Source: Ancylomarina longa
GTDB taxonomy: Bacteria > Bacteroidota > Bacteroidia > Bacteroidales > Marinifilaceae
Direction of reading: 5' to 3'
DNA: 64,000 nucleotides
NCBI RefSeq assembly: GCF_003996985.1
Contig: NZ_RJJX01000016.1
Span: 1 to 64,000 of the forward strand
A program made the position numbers and the translations under genes. How positions within the stretch are numbered: the first letter of the stretch is position 1; each line of letters begins with the position of its first letter. Shown here piece after piece: positions 27,315 to 36,341 of the stretch. The notes under the pieces were generated by a model. It did no database searches and was not told the DNA's origin. It saw nothing but the letters and a program-made list of their open reading frames with translations.

Positions 27315-28202
27315 TTATTTCAAAATAAATTGAGAAGTTCCGATATGATTTCCCTCTACGAAAACATCCACTTTATATTCTCCGGGAATTAAACTTCCAT
27401 CGTTATCCCAAAAAATGGCGACTTCCAGTTGATCTCCCTCGTAATCTACTTCACGCTTTGCAGTATATACCAATTGGATATTTTCAAATTCAAATAAGCC
27501 GTTATCCGGATTTCCCAGAACCACTTCATCTGGTCTGCTAATTCGAACAAATAGCTCTTTAACACCAGTTGCAGCCGTAATATTCTTTCGAAGTGTAAAG
27601 CTTGTTTTCAGTTTTTTGGTTTTGGAAATCTTCTTAATTTCCTTCCCTTTTTTATTGATAGGATAACAGGTAAGACTCATCACATCCAGTGCAGAAGCCT
27701 TACTGATTACCTCCTTCATATTATCCGTCGATTCCTGTAGCTTCTCATTTCGCTCTTTCACCCAGGAAATCTGTTTTTTTACGCGTGAGTTTTCTGCAAA
27801 AAGTAGTTTGTTACGAGTATTTAAAGAATCTATTTGAACAATGTAATCTTTTAGAACACCTTTTAATGTGCCCAATTCTCTCTTATATTTATTGATTTCG
27901 GCATATGAATTATTTCGAAAAACCTTCATTCGTTCCAATAACTCAGATATTTTCCCCTGTTCCATTTTCAACTGAACATTCAAAGTATCGTTACTAGTCT
28001 GCAAAGAATCGTAATCCTGAGAAAGAAGTTTCAGCTCATTTTCCAAACTTAATTTCTCGGTTGTTATCTCACCAATATATCTTTTATTCTCGCGATGTTC
28101 CATAAAATACATCCCGGCAACAATCAGAAGAATAGCACCAAGTCCAATCAGAACTCCTTTATAAATCTTATCCTTCCTTTCGTTTACTCCATTTTCCGTC
28201 AT
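27315..28202 (-). CDS. Membrane-anchored coiled-coil protein of unknown function
   Basis: About 295 residues: a short charged N-terminus, one membrane helix (KGVLIGLGAILLIVAGMYFM, about residues 15-34), a long coiled coil (about 40-165, many E/L/K heptads) and a C-terminal beta domain of about 110 residues that may be a periplasmic sensor or adaptor. There is no enzymatic motif. The chosen ATG at 28202 lies behind a TAnnTTTG box at 28230-28237, which excludes the in-frame start at 28232. The design resembles Bacteroidota envelope proteins with unknown partners. Function unknown. Confidence 0.75.
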   Translation of the reverse strand: MTENGVNERKDKIYKGVLIGLGAILLIVAGMYFMEHRENKRYIGEITTEKLSLENELKLLSQDYDSLQTSNDTLNVQLKMEQGKISELLERMKVFRNNSYAEINKYKRELGTLKGVLKDYIVQIDSLNTRNKLLFAENSRVKKQISWVKERNEKLQESTDNMKEVISKASALDVMSLTCYPINKKGKEIKKISKTKKLKTSFTLRKNITAATGVKELFVRISRPDEVVLGNPDNGLFEFENIQLVYTAKREVDYEGDQLEVAIFWDNDGSLIPGEYKVDVFVEGNHIGTSQFILK

Positions 28203-28229
28203 AAAACTTGTATTTTTAATGCTTTGGTG

Positions 28230-28237
28230 CAAATTTA
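28230..28237 (-). promoter_or_regulatory. Putative -7 element of the coiled-coil gene
   Basis: On the minus strand TAAATTTG matches TAnnTTTG, about 28 bp above the ATG at 28202. No -33 TTG is evident. Confidence 0.4.
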
Positions 28238-28380
28238 CTTATCTTTTTTAAAATAGAAGATTTGGACTCCTATTTGTTTGTAAGCTTGCCTAAAATTGAA
28301 ATATGAATCTGCAAAAAACATCTTGATTTTATTAAACTAGCAAAACAATCGCATTTGAAAAATACAAGCATGTAATATTT

Positions 28381-28729
28381 CGGTGCGCTGCACCTTTTGA
28401 TATGGCATAAAATATTAAGCTATAAATATTGCGCAAGGCTGTTGCTCATTAACAAATTCGAATCAAGGGTTGAATATTTAACTTACAACTCTAAAAGTAT
28501 GCAAGCCATGGGTTTTCCCCACGGTTAGTCAAATTAAACCACTTCGTGGCTTCAAAACTTGCCCCAAAAGGGGATATATTTTTAAAAAAAGAGCCATTTA
28601 CAATTCACACAATCGATATATTTTTGAAAATATAGCCTATTTCTATACCGACAAGCTATATATTTTTCAACCGGAAGGGGTATGTTGATCCCGAAAGGGG
28701 GTATATTTCGAAAAACACATCTTTAAGAA
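28381..28729. repeat. Hairpin-rich noncoding stretch with degenerate repeats
   Basis: Within the 584-bp gap between two minus-strand genes lie small perfect hairpins: GGTGCGCTGCACC at 28382-28394, CCACTTCGTGG at 28539-28549, CCCCAAAAGGGG at 28562-28573, and CCCGAAAGGG near 28690. Three of them belong to a loose unit of the form CC-N-AAAGGGG-TATATTT, seen at about 28562, 28670 and 28690, and TATATTTTT recurs at 28576, 28617 and 28668. I see no credible gene. It may be a decayed mobile or intergenic repeat family. Confidence 0.45.
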
Positions 28730-28769
28730 AACCAAAAACGGGACAAATACCACATTAGTACTTGCCCCG
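28730..28769 (-). terminator. Terminator of the TonB-receptor gene
   Basis: A 12-bp stem (28739-28750 with 28758-28769) is fully paired on the minus strand counting two G-U pairs, and is followed there by a T-rich tail. It lies 48 bp below the stop at 28817. Confidence 0.7.
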
Positions 28770-28816
28770 GATTATTAAATATTATCGTTTTTTAATGAAA
28801 AAAATGCAATATTTCG

Positions 28817-31261
28817 CTACAAAATATTTCCAATTTTCACACCCAAATAGATGATTCGGGGATTTAACGGACCATAAACATATCCGGCATCCCGCGAAGC
28901 TCCATAATCAAAATCATTTTGGAAAGAATTAAATATATTCTTCACTCCAAGATCTAATTGCAATTTCACTTCTCTACCTAAATCAAAATGATATGCAAAG
29001 TTGATACCCAAATCCATAAATTGTTTTGTCTTCACCAAACTCTCCTGAATTTCATTTCCATATTTATCCTCTCCTCCCGACAAATGCATTAATGTCATCG
29101 CTCCGGTATAATTACCACTAAGCGTAGTAGTAAATTCGTGAAGAGGTTTCCAATTTAAAGCAAAATATCCGTAACGTTTAGGAGTTCGCAAAATTTCGTC
29201 GGTGGTACTATTTGCCACCTCATCATCTTCGCCCTGATCGCTAGCCTCATCATACTTACTGGACTGCAAAGTAAATCCCAATTGAAAATCGAGTTTATAG
29301 GAAGGTGCTAATTTAAACTCCACATTCACCCCCTGCACTACTGCATCATCTGCATTTTTTCGCAATGAAACCAAATTTCCATTTTCATCTATATTGCTGT
29401 ATTCATTTTTAAAAGGATCTTTTAAATGAGTATAAAATCCCTCCGCAAGAAAGTAAGTCTGAACTTTTCCAATAGATTTGGTGTAATCCCATGAAAGCGT
29501 ATAACTATCTGAAGTCTCCTCTTTTAAATTATCGTCTAATTTATGAATAATCCGTCGGGCAGCAGAAGCCTCAATGTGTAAATCCTCATCGAAAATTTGA
29601 GGTGCTCTGAAACCACTTGCGTAACTCACCCGCAACTGACTTGCCTTAGAAAGATTGAATAATACATTAGCTCGTGGGCTGAAAACAGTATTGGAATAAT
29701 CTGCACCATCTACGGTATTCTTAATTTTATAAGTATCCATCCGAACCCCAAGCAGAAAATTTACAAAACCCAAAGTCCACTTTGTTTGTGCAAAAGCTCC
29801 AATAGTATTTGAACTTTGATCAGCAATATTTGTGGTTGGCACATGTTTATTCTCTTCGAAATTGTAATAACCTAATTTGTCATCTTTTAAACTATTATAC
29901 ACGTTTTCTATCCCCAAGGTAATATCTGCCGGAGCAAAAAGAAGATTCTCCGATTTTGTAAAGAACTGAATCCCTGTAGATAAGGCCAAATCCTTCGTTT
30001 TACCGTAGGCACTATAATCCGGAATAGCAACGGATAAGGCATTCCCATTTTCATCCTCCAAAGTAGCTGCTCCATAGTAGCTTTTTCGATTAATTTGCTG
30101 ACCCGAAGCATAAACCGACAGTTTACTAATTCTATCCTCATTAAAAAACTGATCTAAAACCAAACCTCCTGAATTAATCCTATGACGTACTTCTTCGGCT
30201 ACATTAGCTTCATGAGCAGGTAAATCCAACTGATCACCACCTCTTCGATATTCATCTACGGTATGGTATTCAAGCGTCAACTTGCTTAAATTCCCAAAGC
30301 GATGATACGCGCGCAATCCGGCACTAATATTTTCAATTTTCACCAAATCGGAATAAGCATCGCCGTTGGCATCCCAATCTTCACGATTCCGATTCATTCC
30401 AAAAATAAAGATTCCACTTTGCTTGTCATTTGCAACTACCGATGCATTAAAATCTACCGACATGTCATTACTAGTACCACTACCATTTGCACCAATACCT
30501 ACGATTCCATATTTAGCTCCTGCCTTAAAACTATTACTAATGGGATCTTTGGTGATAATATTAATGGTTCCGGCTATCGCATTCCCTCCGAATAGTGCAG
30601 AACCACCTCCACGCACTACCTCTACACGTTGAATCATATTAGCAGGAATATGCTCTAATCCGTAAACACCGGCCAACCCACTAAAAATAGGACGACTATT
30701 AATAAGAATTTGAGTGTAAGGCCCTTGCAAACCATTCATTCGCACCTGTGTAAATCCACAATTATTACAATCGTTCTCTACCCGTAAACCCGGTGTAAAT
30801 ACCAATCCATCAGCAAGTGTAGCGGCTGAAGTTTGTTCTAGTAATTTGCTTGAAATAGAGTTTACCACTATAGGAGCATCCTTTCGTGCTATCTTATTTC
30901 TGTCGGCAGTAACCACTACCTGATCTAATCCAATAAAATCTTCGCTGATTCCAAAATCCAGTACTGCAGCTTTCCCATCTACCAAACTGATTTCCTGCTT
31001 ATCTAATTTATACCCAACACAAGTTGCCACTACATGATAATGTCCTACGGGTACATTATCAATCACAAATTCGCCATCGAAATCGGTTACTGCACCAAAG
31101 GAAGATCCTTCCAATGCTACACTGGCATAAGGAATTGGTTCCTTACTATTACGGTCTGTTACTTTTCCTTTTATACTAGAGGTTAAATCCTTTGCTGACA
31201 CAGAAAATACCACGACAATTAGCAAGACAATGCTAATGCCCAGAGACTTTATTATTCTCAT
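28817..31261 (-). CDS. TonB-dependent outer-membrane receptor
   Basis: The 814-residue receptor has a signal peptide (1-23, ending VSA), a CarboxypepD-regulatory-like domain (about 28-110, IKGKVTDRNSKEPIPYASV), a plug domain (about 120-235, VEVVRGGGSALFGGNAIAG) and a 22-strand-type barrel. A cysteine pair in the plug (ENDCNNCGFTQVRMNG) marks a Bacteroidota subgroup. It imports a scarce ligand across the outer membrane using TonB energy. A small His-rich exported protein is encoded just upstream on the same strand, which suggests a metal or metal complex. No SusD partner is present, arguing against glycans. The ligand is not proven. Confidence 0.9.
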   Translation of the reverse strand: MRIIKSLGISIVLLIVVVFSVSAKDLTSSIKGKVTDRNSKEPIPYASVALEGSSFGAVTDFDGEFVIDNVPVGHYHVVATCVGYKLDKQEISLVDGKAAVLDFGISEDFIGLDQVVVTADRNKIARKDAPIVVNSISSKLLEQTSAATLADGLVFTPGLRVENDCNNCGFTQVRMNGLQGPYTQILINSRPIFSGLAGVYGLEHIPANMIQRVEVVRGGGSALFGGNAIAGTINIITKDPISNSFKAGAKYGIVGIGANGSGTSNDMSVDFNASVVANDKQSGIFIFGMNRNREDWDANGDAYSDLVKIENISAGLRAYHRFGNLSKLTLEYHTVDEYRRGGDQLDLPAHEANVAEEVRHRINSGGLVLDQFFNEDRISKLSVYASGQQINRKSYYGAATLEDENGNALSVAIPDYSAYGKTKDLALSTGIQFFTKSENLLFAPADITLGIENVYNSLKDDKLGYYNFEENKHVPTTNIADQSSNTIGAFAQTKWTLGFVNFLLGVRMDTYKIKNTVDGADYSNTVFSPRANVLFNLSKASQLRVSYASGFRAPQIFDEDLHIEASAARRIIHKLDDNLKEETSDSYTLSWDYTKSIGKVQTYFLAEGFYTHLKDPFKNEYSNIDENGNLVSLRKNADDAVVQGVNVEFKLAPSYKLDFQLGFTLQSSKYDEASDQGEDDEVANSTTDEILRTPKRYGYFALNWKPLHEFTTTLSGNYTGAMTLMHLSGGEDKYGNEIQESLVKTKQFMDLGINFAYHFDLGREVKLQLDLGVKNIFNSFQNDFDYGASRDAGYVYGPLNPRIIYLGVKIGNIL

Positions 31262-31413
31262 TTCTTTATTTTTTTAGATTATTTGTTGTTGTTATTTTCC
31301 AGCCAATACACACAATAGAATTCTAGCACAGCTCATCAAGCTGCACAAAATATCCTAACTAAACGAAATGGTGGAATACCACAATTAGTGGTGATATGCT
31401 TAAATTCTAATAT

Positions 31414-31779
31414 TTAAACAAAGAATGGCGGTGCGCGGTTGGGTAATAAAAATTCCTGAATATTGCCACGATAACAATATTCATAAGATGAAATACAATC
31501 TACCAGTTTCACCAAACAAAGTGCTAAAAAGAAAGCTGCTTCAAGCGCAAACAGGAAACCTGTTAAATGTTGAATAGAAAAGCATGCTTTTGCAGAATGA
31601 TGATGCGGAGGTATGAGCGGAGAATTTCCTGATTTCTGAAACGGATGGGCATGCACAATAATACTTCCATCGGCAAATTTATGAACATGCCAGTTTAAAA
31701 CTGCATTTGCCTCCAGTAACAAAAATGCTGGAAGTAGCAGACTTAAAAAAACAATTTTAAATTTCCGGAATTTGTTCAT
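31414..31779 (-). CDS. Small His-rich exported or membrane protein next to the TonB receptor
   Basis: The 121-residue protein starts with a hydrophobic signal/anchor (residues 8-24), then an exported stretch with many His (HVHKFADGSIIVHAHPF and PPHHHSAK), a second hydrophobic helix (about 70-93) and a short tail. The His clusters suggest metal binding. The same-strand receptor gene begins 152 bp downstream, so a shared uptake role is plausible. The frame extends to a TTG at 31818, but a good promoter ends beyond it, so the ATG at 31779 is the likely start. I cannot name a family. Confidence 0.7.
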   Translation of the reverse strand: MNKFRKFKIVFLSLLLPAFLLLEANAVLNWHVHKFADGSIIVHAHPFQKSGNSPLIPPHHHSAKACFSIQHLTGFLFALEAAFFLALCLVKLVDCISSYEYCYRGNIQEFLLPNRAPPFFV

Positions 31780-31815
31780 TGCAATCCGATTGGCATTACA
31801 TTTTATTTTACGTAA

Positions 31816-31846
31816 CAAAAGTAAGCCCTCAAATCAAACAACACAA
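31816..31846 (-). promoter_or_regulatory. Promoter of the His-rich protein/TonB receptor unit
   Basis: On the minus strand TTG (31846-31844), a 20-nt spacer and TACTTTTG (31823-31816) match the TTG...TAnnTTTG pattern with ideal spacing. Predicted transcription starts near 31809, about 30 nt above the ATG at 31779. An inverted repeat CAACA...TGTTG around 31839-31859 overlaps the -33 area and could be an operator. Confidence 0.5.
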
Positions 31847-31899
31847 TACCTAATTGTTGGTATAAATTTTAAAAAAACATGCTTTTTAACATCCACCAC

Positions 31900-33210
31900 C
31901 TAAACATTAGAAAAATAATCATCTAAAAACTGCTCATCAGCAATCAATTCGTATTTCGAAAACATCCTTTTTTTTCCAATTCGGTTGTAATAATCCTGTT
32001 TATGACATATCATCTCGGTTTGGAGCAGATACCAAAACTGCACGTGTTCCCATAGCTTATTTCCCGAATCGAATTTACTTCTTCCCTCGTAGGCAGCCTC
32101 AGTAAGTTGGTCTATTTCCGAACCAAATCGGTAAAATATATTCTTAAAAGCAATGGGATGAACCCCCGTTTGTTTCGCCTCATCAAAACGAAAATCGCCA
32201 TATTCTATCAACTGCTGAATCTCAATGCTTCCTTCAAAATTAGTATCAATAGCATTTATTTTAGCAATCGCCTCTATAAATTGACCTGAAGAGAATTGTA
32301 AATACTCTTTTGCCATAGCTTGAAGCGAAAGTAAGGCTCGGTCTAAAAATTGCCATTCAGATGGCTGCAATATATGACTTACGAAAACATCCGCTTCCTC
32401 AAATTTGTCGTCGCCTACCAGCAGATCATTCAACTGGTTTATAACCTCTTTAATGGTATCCTTTTCATTTTTACCTATTTTCGAGATCCCTAAAAAATAA
32501 TCCTGATAGCGAATGAAGCGCACCAATTGATTTTGAACCTGAAACTTCAAGCTTCGTTTCAAGAACAATTGCTTGCGATTCAGTAAAAAATGTAATTCGT
32601 TAGCCTTTAGAGATTCATTTGGCTCCTCCAATTTCAAAATCTGTTTGCTGTGTAATTCTATCTGCTTGCTATCAACGCTCAGTTTATCGCTGATTAACAA
32701 ATTGCTGCTACCTCTTCTTTCTGTAGAGATATGATTCAATACTATTACTCCATTTCGAACAGCAGTTTTAATCATCGACATCAGAAGGCGATTCGCATTT
32801 AATTTATATTCCCGATCGAGGAAAACACAGTCTCCCTCTCTCCCTTGCAATTTGGATTCATATTTAAAAATATCCTTGTGTTGAATTTTACCCGGAAGCA
32901 TACTTTTTAATACTGATACCTTTGGATTTACATTCAAATATTCATCGGGTAATATTAGGTGAGGAAACTGTTTTCGAAAAGCTAGCACTAATTTTTGTGA
33001 TGCAGATTTCGCATCCACAACTGGATGCAGCTTACACGAAAAATCCTCTCCATAAAAAAGAGCGCATTTCAATCCTTGATTGGAGGCAAGCAAACAGAAC
33101 GCAGCCTCCTTAAATCCACAGGTAGTAAATACAAAATCGAAATCAGTATTTGCTGCTCTTTGCAGGAATTTCTCTCTGTTGAGAGCGGAAAATGCCAAGG
33201 AATCACCCAT
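31900..33210 (-). CDS. GlpD-like protein with a broken FAD-binding motif
   Basis: The 436-residue protein resembles FAD-dependent glycerol-3-phosphate dehydrogenase: a DREYKLNANRLLMSMIKTAV segment near 130 (the 'DxRL' part of the substrate domain) and a C-terminal GlpD-type block (FDEAKQTGVHPIAFKNIFYR...). The N-terminal dinucleotide loop, normally GGGITGAG followed by GTSSRSTKLIHGG, reads TTCGFKEAA (residues 29-37) and then DFSCKLHPVVDA, so two of three essential glycines and the FAD-contact loop are gone. Family members are about 500-550 residues. Redox activity is unlikely. The frame is intact; single gene. It is a remote match, so the family call is moderate. Confidence 0.6.
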   Translation of the reverse strand: MGDSLAFSALNREKFLQRAANTDFDFVFTTCGFKEAAFCLLASNQGLKCALFYGEDFSCKLHPVVDAKSASQKLVLAFRKQFPHLILPDEYLNVNPKVSVLKSMLPGKIQHKDIFKYESKLQGREGDCVFLDREYKLNANRLLMSMIKTAVRNGVIVLNHISTERRGSSNLLISDKLSVDSKQIELHSKQILKLEEPNESLKANELHFLLNRKQLFLKRSLKFQVQNQLVRFIRYQDYFLGISKIGKNEKDTIKEVINQLNDLLVGDDKFEEADVFVSHILQPSEWQFLDRALLSLQAMAKEYLQFSSGQFIEAIAKINAIDTNFEGSIEIQQLIEYGDFRFDEAKQTGVHPIAFKNIFYRFGSEIDQLTEAAYEGRSKFDSGNKLWEHVQFWYLLQTEMICHKQDYYNRIGKKRMFSKYELIADEQFLDDYFSNV

Positions 33211-33247
33211 TTTACTTTTATTAACTTATTTTTGTTTTGAATCTTTG

Positions 33248-33255
33248 TAATTTTG
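33248..33255 (+). promoter_or_regulatory. Putative -7 element of the Ig-like lipoprotein gene
   Basis: TAATTTTG, a full TAnnTTTG match 32 bp above the TTG start at 33288. A second match, TATTTTTG at 33227-33234, lies just upstream. No clear -33 element. Confidence 0.35.
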
Positions 33256-33287
33256 AAGTCGAATATCAATTATCAAAATCATAACCT

Positions 33288-35066
33288 TTGAAAAAAACAG
33301 CGCTTAGTATCCTTTTAGGATTCACAATTTCAGCTTTTATATATTCCTGTGCAAATGTTGGCTACCCAACAGGAGGACCGGTTGATAAAACGCCTCCCAA
33401 GGTGATCAAGACTTTTCCGGAAAATTATGCTTTGAATTTCAAAGGCGGAAAAATAGAAATTTTCTTCGATGAATTTGTTCAGTTAAATGACATCAGCGAA
33501 AATTTTGTGATCTCTCCACCTTTAAAAAAGAAACCATTAGTGAAATTAACGGGAAGATCTATTTATCTAAAATTGGAGGAAGAACTAAAAGAGAATACCA
33601 CTTATACGCTTGATTTTGGAAAAGGAATTGCCGATAATAACGAAACAAATCCGCTGGGAGAATATCAATTTGTATTTTCTACGGGTGCTAGTTTAGATTC
33701 GTTAAGTATTCGTGGCAAAGTAGACAATGCTTTTAACGAATTACCGGTAGAGAAATCGATGGTAATGGCTTATTTAAACACCAATGATTCAGTTCCCCTT
33801 ACTTTAATTCCCGATTATATAGCCAAAACAGATTCTGCTGGTAACTTCCAACTCAATCAATTACAAGCAGGTACTTATAAGCTTTTTGCTCTTGTAGATG
33901 GTAACCGTGATTATATGTATAATGGCCCCGGGGAAAGCATGGGGTTTTTCGATTCCCTGATTAAGCCAACAGCACATCGGTACGAACAACTCGACACCAT
34001 TGCAGAAGATTCTGTTGTATTGAAAGAATATACCGCCTTGACGCCAACCAATATTCATATCAGAATGTTTGATGAAGAAAATCCGTTGCAGTATTTAACC
34101 ACCTACAAAAGAAGCAGACGTGAAAAGTTAGAATTTAAATTCAATGCCAAACGAAGCGATAGTTTAAAGATTGATTTTGTGGGTGTGAACGAAAAATCGG
34201 ACTGGTTTTTAATGCAAAAAAACAGAACTAATGATACGTTGAGCTATTGGATTACGGATGCAAATATATATAATCGGGACACTTTACTGGTAGCACTTCA
34301 GTACCTGAAAACAGATTCTGTGGGTCAACTCGTTCCCTTTATGGATACGGTAAAACTGAACTATAAAGATCCGAAGAAAGCCAAAATCTCGAGGAAGAAA
34401 AAGAAGAAAACCAAAATCAGGAAACCGGTTTATAATTTTAAGGTAAAAACGAGCAGTACTCAAGATTTAAATAAAAATATCAATATTAAATTCGAAGAGC
34501 CACTTGCCAAAGTCAATCTCGATAGTATTCATTTTTTTGAATTGAAGGATACCCTAAAAATTCCTCAGGCATTTACATTTGTACAAGATTCCGGAAAAAT
34601 TTTAAGCTATAGTTTGCAAACAAAATGGAAGCCAGAAACCAAATATCAGCTGATTGCAGATTCTACAGCCTTTCAAAATATCTATGGCCTATATAGCGAT
34701 AAATACACAGGAAGAATCACCACCCGCGATCAGGAATACTATGGCAAACTATTCCTAAATGTTTCAGGAGTAAATGGGTCGGTATTGGTTCAACTACTAA
34801 AGAGCGGAAAAAATGAAAAAGTAATAAAAACGAAGAAAATTTATTCTGATCAAACAGTTTTATTCGACTATCTGGCACCAGAAACTTATATCATTAAAAT
34901 TATTGAAGATTCAAATGATAACGGACTATGGGATACCGGAAATTATGCTCAAAAACTTCAACCAGAACAAGTTTACTACTTCCGTAAAGAAATTAAGCTG
35001 AGATCAAATTGGGATGTAGAAGAAAAAATTAATATTCCAACGAATGGAATTGTAATTCAACCCTAG
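33288..35066 (+). CDS. Ig-like domain lipoprotein
   Basis: A 592-residue lipoprotein with signal peptide and lipobox IYSC (C21). Residues 35-130 form a bacterial Ig-like (Big_5-type) domain (TPPKVIKTFPENYALNF... to YQFVFSTG), followed by a carboxypeptidase-regulatory-like domain (about 135-230) and further beta domains; a Lys-rich stretch (KKAKISRKKKKKTKIRK) interrupts near residue 370. The family is widespread in Bacteroidota, function unknown, probably surface or periplasmic. The start codon is TTG; no ATG would keep the signal peptide. It leads a unit of three plus-strand genes. Confidence 0.85.
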   Translation: MKKTALSILLGFTISAFIYSCANVGYPTGGPVDKTPPKVIKTFPENYALNFKGGKIEIFFDEFVQLNDISENFVISPPLKKKPLVKLTGRSIYLKLEEELKENTTYTLDFGKGIADNNETNPLGEYQFVFSTGASLDSLSIRGKVDNAFNELPVEKSMVMAYLNTNDSVPLTLIPDYIAKTDSAGNFQLNQLQAGTYKLFALVDGNRDYMYNGPGESMGFFDSLIKPTAHRYEQLDTIAEDSVVLKEYTALTPTNIHIRMFDEENPLQYLTTYKRSRREKLEFKFNAKRSDSLKIDFVGVNEKSDWFLMQKNRTNDTLSYWITDANIYNRDTLLVALQYLKTDSVGQLVPFMDTVKLNYKDPKKAKISRKKKKKTKIRKPVYNFKVKTSSTQDLNKNINIKFEEPLAKVNLDSIHFFELKDTLKIPQAFTFVQDSGKILSYSLQTKWKPETKYQLIADSTAFQNIYGLYSDKYTGRITTRDQEYYGKLFLNVSGVNGSVLVQLLKSGKNEKVIKTKKIYSDQTVLFDYLAPETYIIKIIEDSNDNGLWDTGNYAQKLQPEQVYYFRKEIKLRSNWDVEEKINIPTNGIVIQP

Positions 35067-35083
35067 AACAAAAAATCTAAAAT

Positions 35084-35395
35084 ATGTCTGTATTAGTAGA
35101 ATTCGCCATTTTCCCAACCGACAAAGGCGATAGCGTAAGTAAACACGTTAGCAAGGTTATCGATTTAATCAGAAATAGTGGAGTACCTTACCAGTTAACT
35201 GCCATGGGAACCCTGGTGGAGACAGCTACACTTCCTGAAGCATTGGATATTTTGAATCGTTCCTATCAGGTATTGGAAAAGGATTCTAAACGAGTATATA
35301 TCACCATGAATATGGATATCCAAAAGGACAAAAACAATCGATTAAAAACGAAGGTGGAAGCCATCGAAAATAAGATTGGCGCTGTAAATAAATAA
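35084..35395 (+). CDS. Thiamine-binding-family (MTH1187/DUF77) protein
   Basis: The 103-residue cytosolic protein matches the MTH1187/YkoF-like thiamine-binding family: MSVLVEFAIFPTDKGDSVSKHV at the start, the central TAMGTLVE and the C-terminal KDSKRVYITMNMD strand. Members form tetramers of ferredoxin-like folds and some bind thiamine or its pyrimidine part. No thiamine genes are nearby. It follows the Ig-like lipoprotein gene by 17 bp and is probably co-transcribed. Confidence 0.85.
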   Translation: MSVLVEFAIFPTDKGDSVSKHVSKVIDLIRNSGVPYQLTAMGTLVETATLPEALDILNRSYQVLEKDSKRVYITMNMDIQKDKNNRLKTKVEAIENKIGAVNK

Positions 35396-35469
35396 TTTTT
35401 GTTACTGTTTAAGGTATATCCAAACCATATTCTATGGCATACCTATATCACCACTAATATTTAAATAAG

Positions 35470-36312
35470 TTGATTAAGAAACACCTTGCCTGCCTACTCC
35501 TGTTATTGGCCTTTGCACAAATTACAAAGGCACAATGCATCGAAAAGAATATTGCTTTTCAGGAAGGCGAAAAATTAACCTATCGCGGATATTACAACTG
35601 GGGATTTATATGGGTTGCTGCCGGAGAGGTGGAATTGAGTGTACAGCAAAGTCATTATCAGAATAAAGAAGCCTTTCATTTTTACGGCAAGGGCAAAAAT
35701 GTGAGTGCTTTCGATTGGTTCTTTAAACTTCGGGATACTTTAAGTTGCTATGCCAATCGGGAAACGCTGGCACCCTTTTATTTCGACCGAAGAACCAATG
35801 AAGCCAAATATCATGCTCACCACGAGTACTGGTTCTCTTCCAATAAAAAGGAGATTTATTCCCGCATACAAAAAAAAAGCAAGCCCGTTCTATTCGATAC
35901 GATAGCGAATAAGCCATGCACCTTCGACATTCTTTCCATAGCTTATTACGTGCGCAATCTTGATTTTTCGAAATACAAGAAAGGCACAAAGATTCCGATT
36001 AGCATGTTGGTGGATAATGAAATTCATGCACTTTATATTCGTTATCTCGGATTAGAAACCATTAAAACCAAGTCGGGCGAATGGTTCGAATGCCTTAAAT
36101 TCTCTCCTTTACTAGTAGAAGGAACCATGTTTAAAGGTGGCGAAGACATGACCGTGTGGCTTAGTAACGATGATAATCGTATCCCAATTATGGTGGAAGC
36201 CAAAGTTTTGGTTGGGAGTGTAAAAGGAATTCTGGATTCCTATGAAGGACTTCGGAACACAAAAAACTCTTTCTTTAAAAAGAAATCCGGGAAGGTGGAG
36301 ATTACAGAATAA
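35470..36312 (+). CDS. DUF3108 exported protein
   Basis: A 280-residue exported protein with signal peptide (LIKKHLACLLLLLAFAQI to TKAQ; first residue read from a TTG start) and a single DUF3108 domain covering most of the length (FQEGEKLTYRGYYNWGFIWVAAGEVEL at the head). DUF3108 proteins are periplasmic beta-barrel-like proteins of unknown function. No ATG is available that would keep the signal. It is the last gene of the plus-strand unit and ends just before the 41-bp repeat array. Confidence 0.85.
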   Translation: MIKKHLACLLLLLAFAQITKAQCIEKNIAFQEGEKLTYRGYYNWGFIWVAAGEVELSVQQSHYQNKEAFHFYGKGKNVSAFDWFFKLRDTLSCYANRETLAPFYFDRRTNEAKYHAHHEYWFSSNKKEIYSRIQKKSKPVLFDTIANKPCTFDILSIAYYVRNLDFSKYKKGTKIPISMLVDNEIHALYIRYLGLETIKTKSGEWFECLKFSPLLVEGTMFKGGEDMTVWLSNDDNRIPIMVEAKVLVGSVKGILDSYEGLRNTKNSFFKKKSGKVEITE

Positions 36313-36341
36313 ACCCGAAGAAAACCAAAACTAATTCGAAA

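Noticed and set aside
28441-28689. Open plus-strand frame with repeated YIF segments
   Set aside because: It lacks a start codon and its 'repeats' come from the recurring TATATTTTT DNA motif; not a credible gene.
30302-30632. Two overlapping plus-strand frames opposite the TonB receptor
   Set aside because: They are antisense shadows of the plug domain, with no promoter or family signal.
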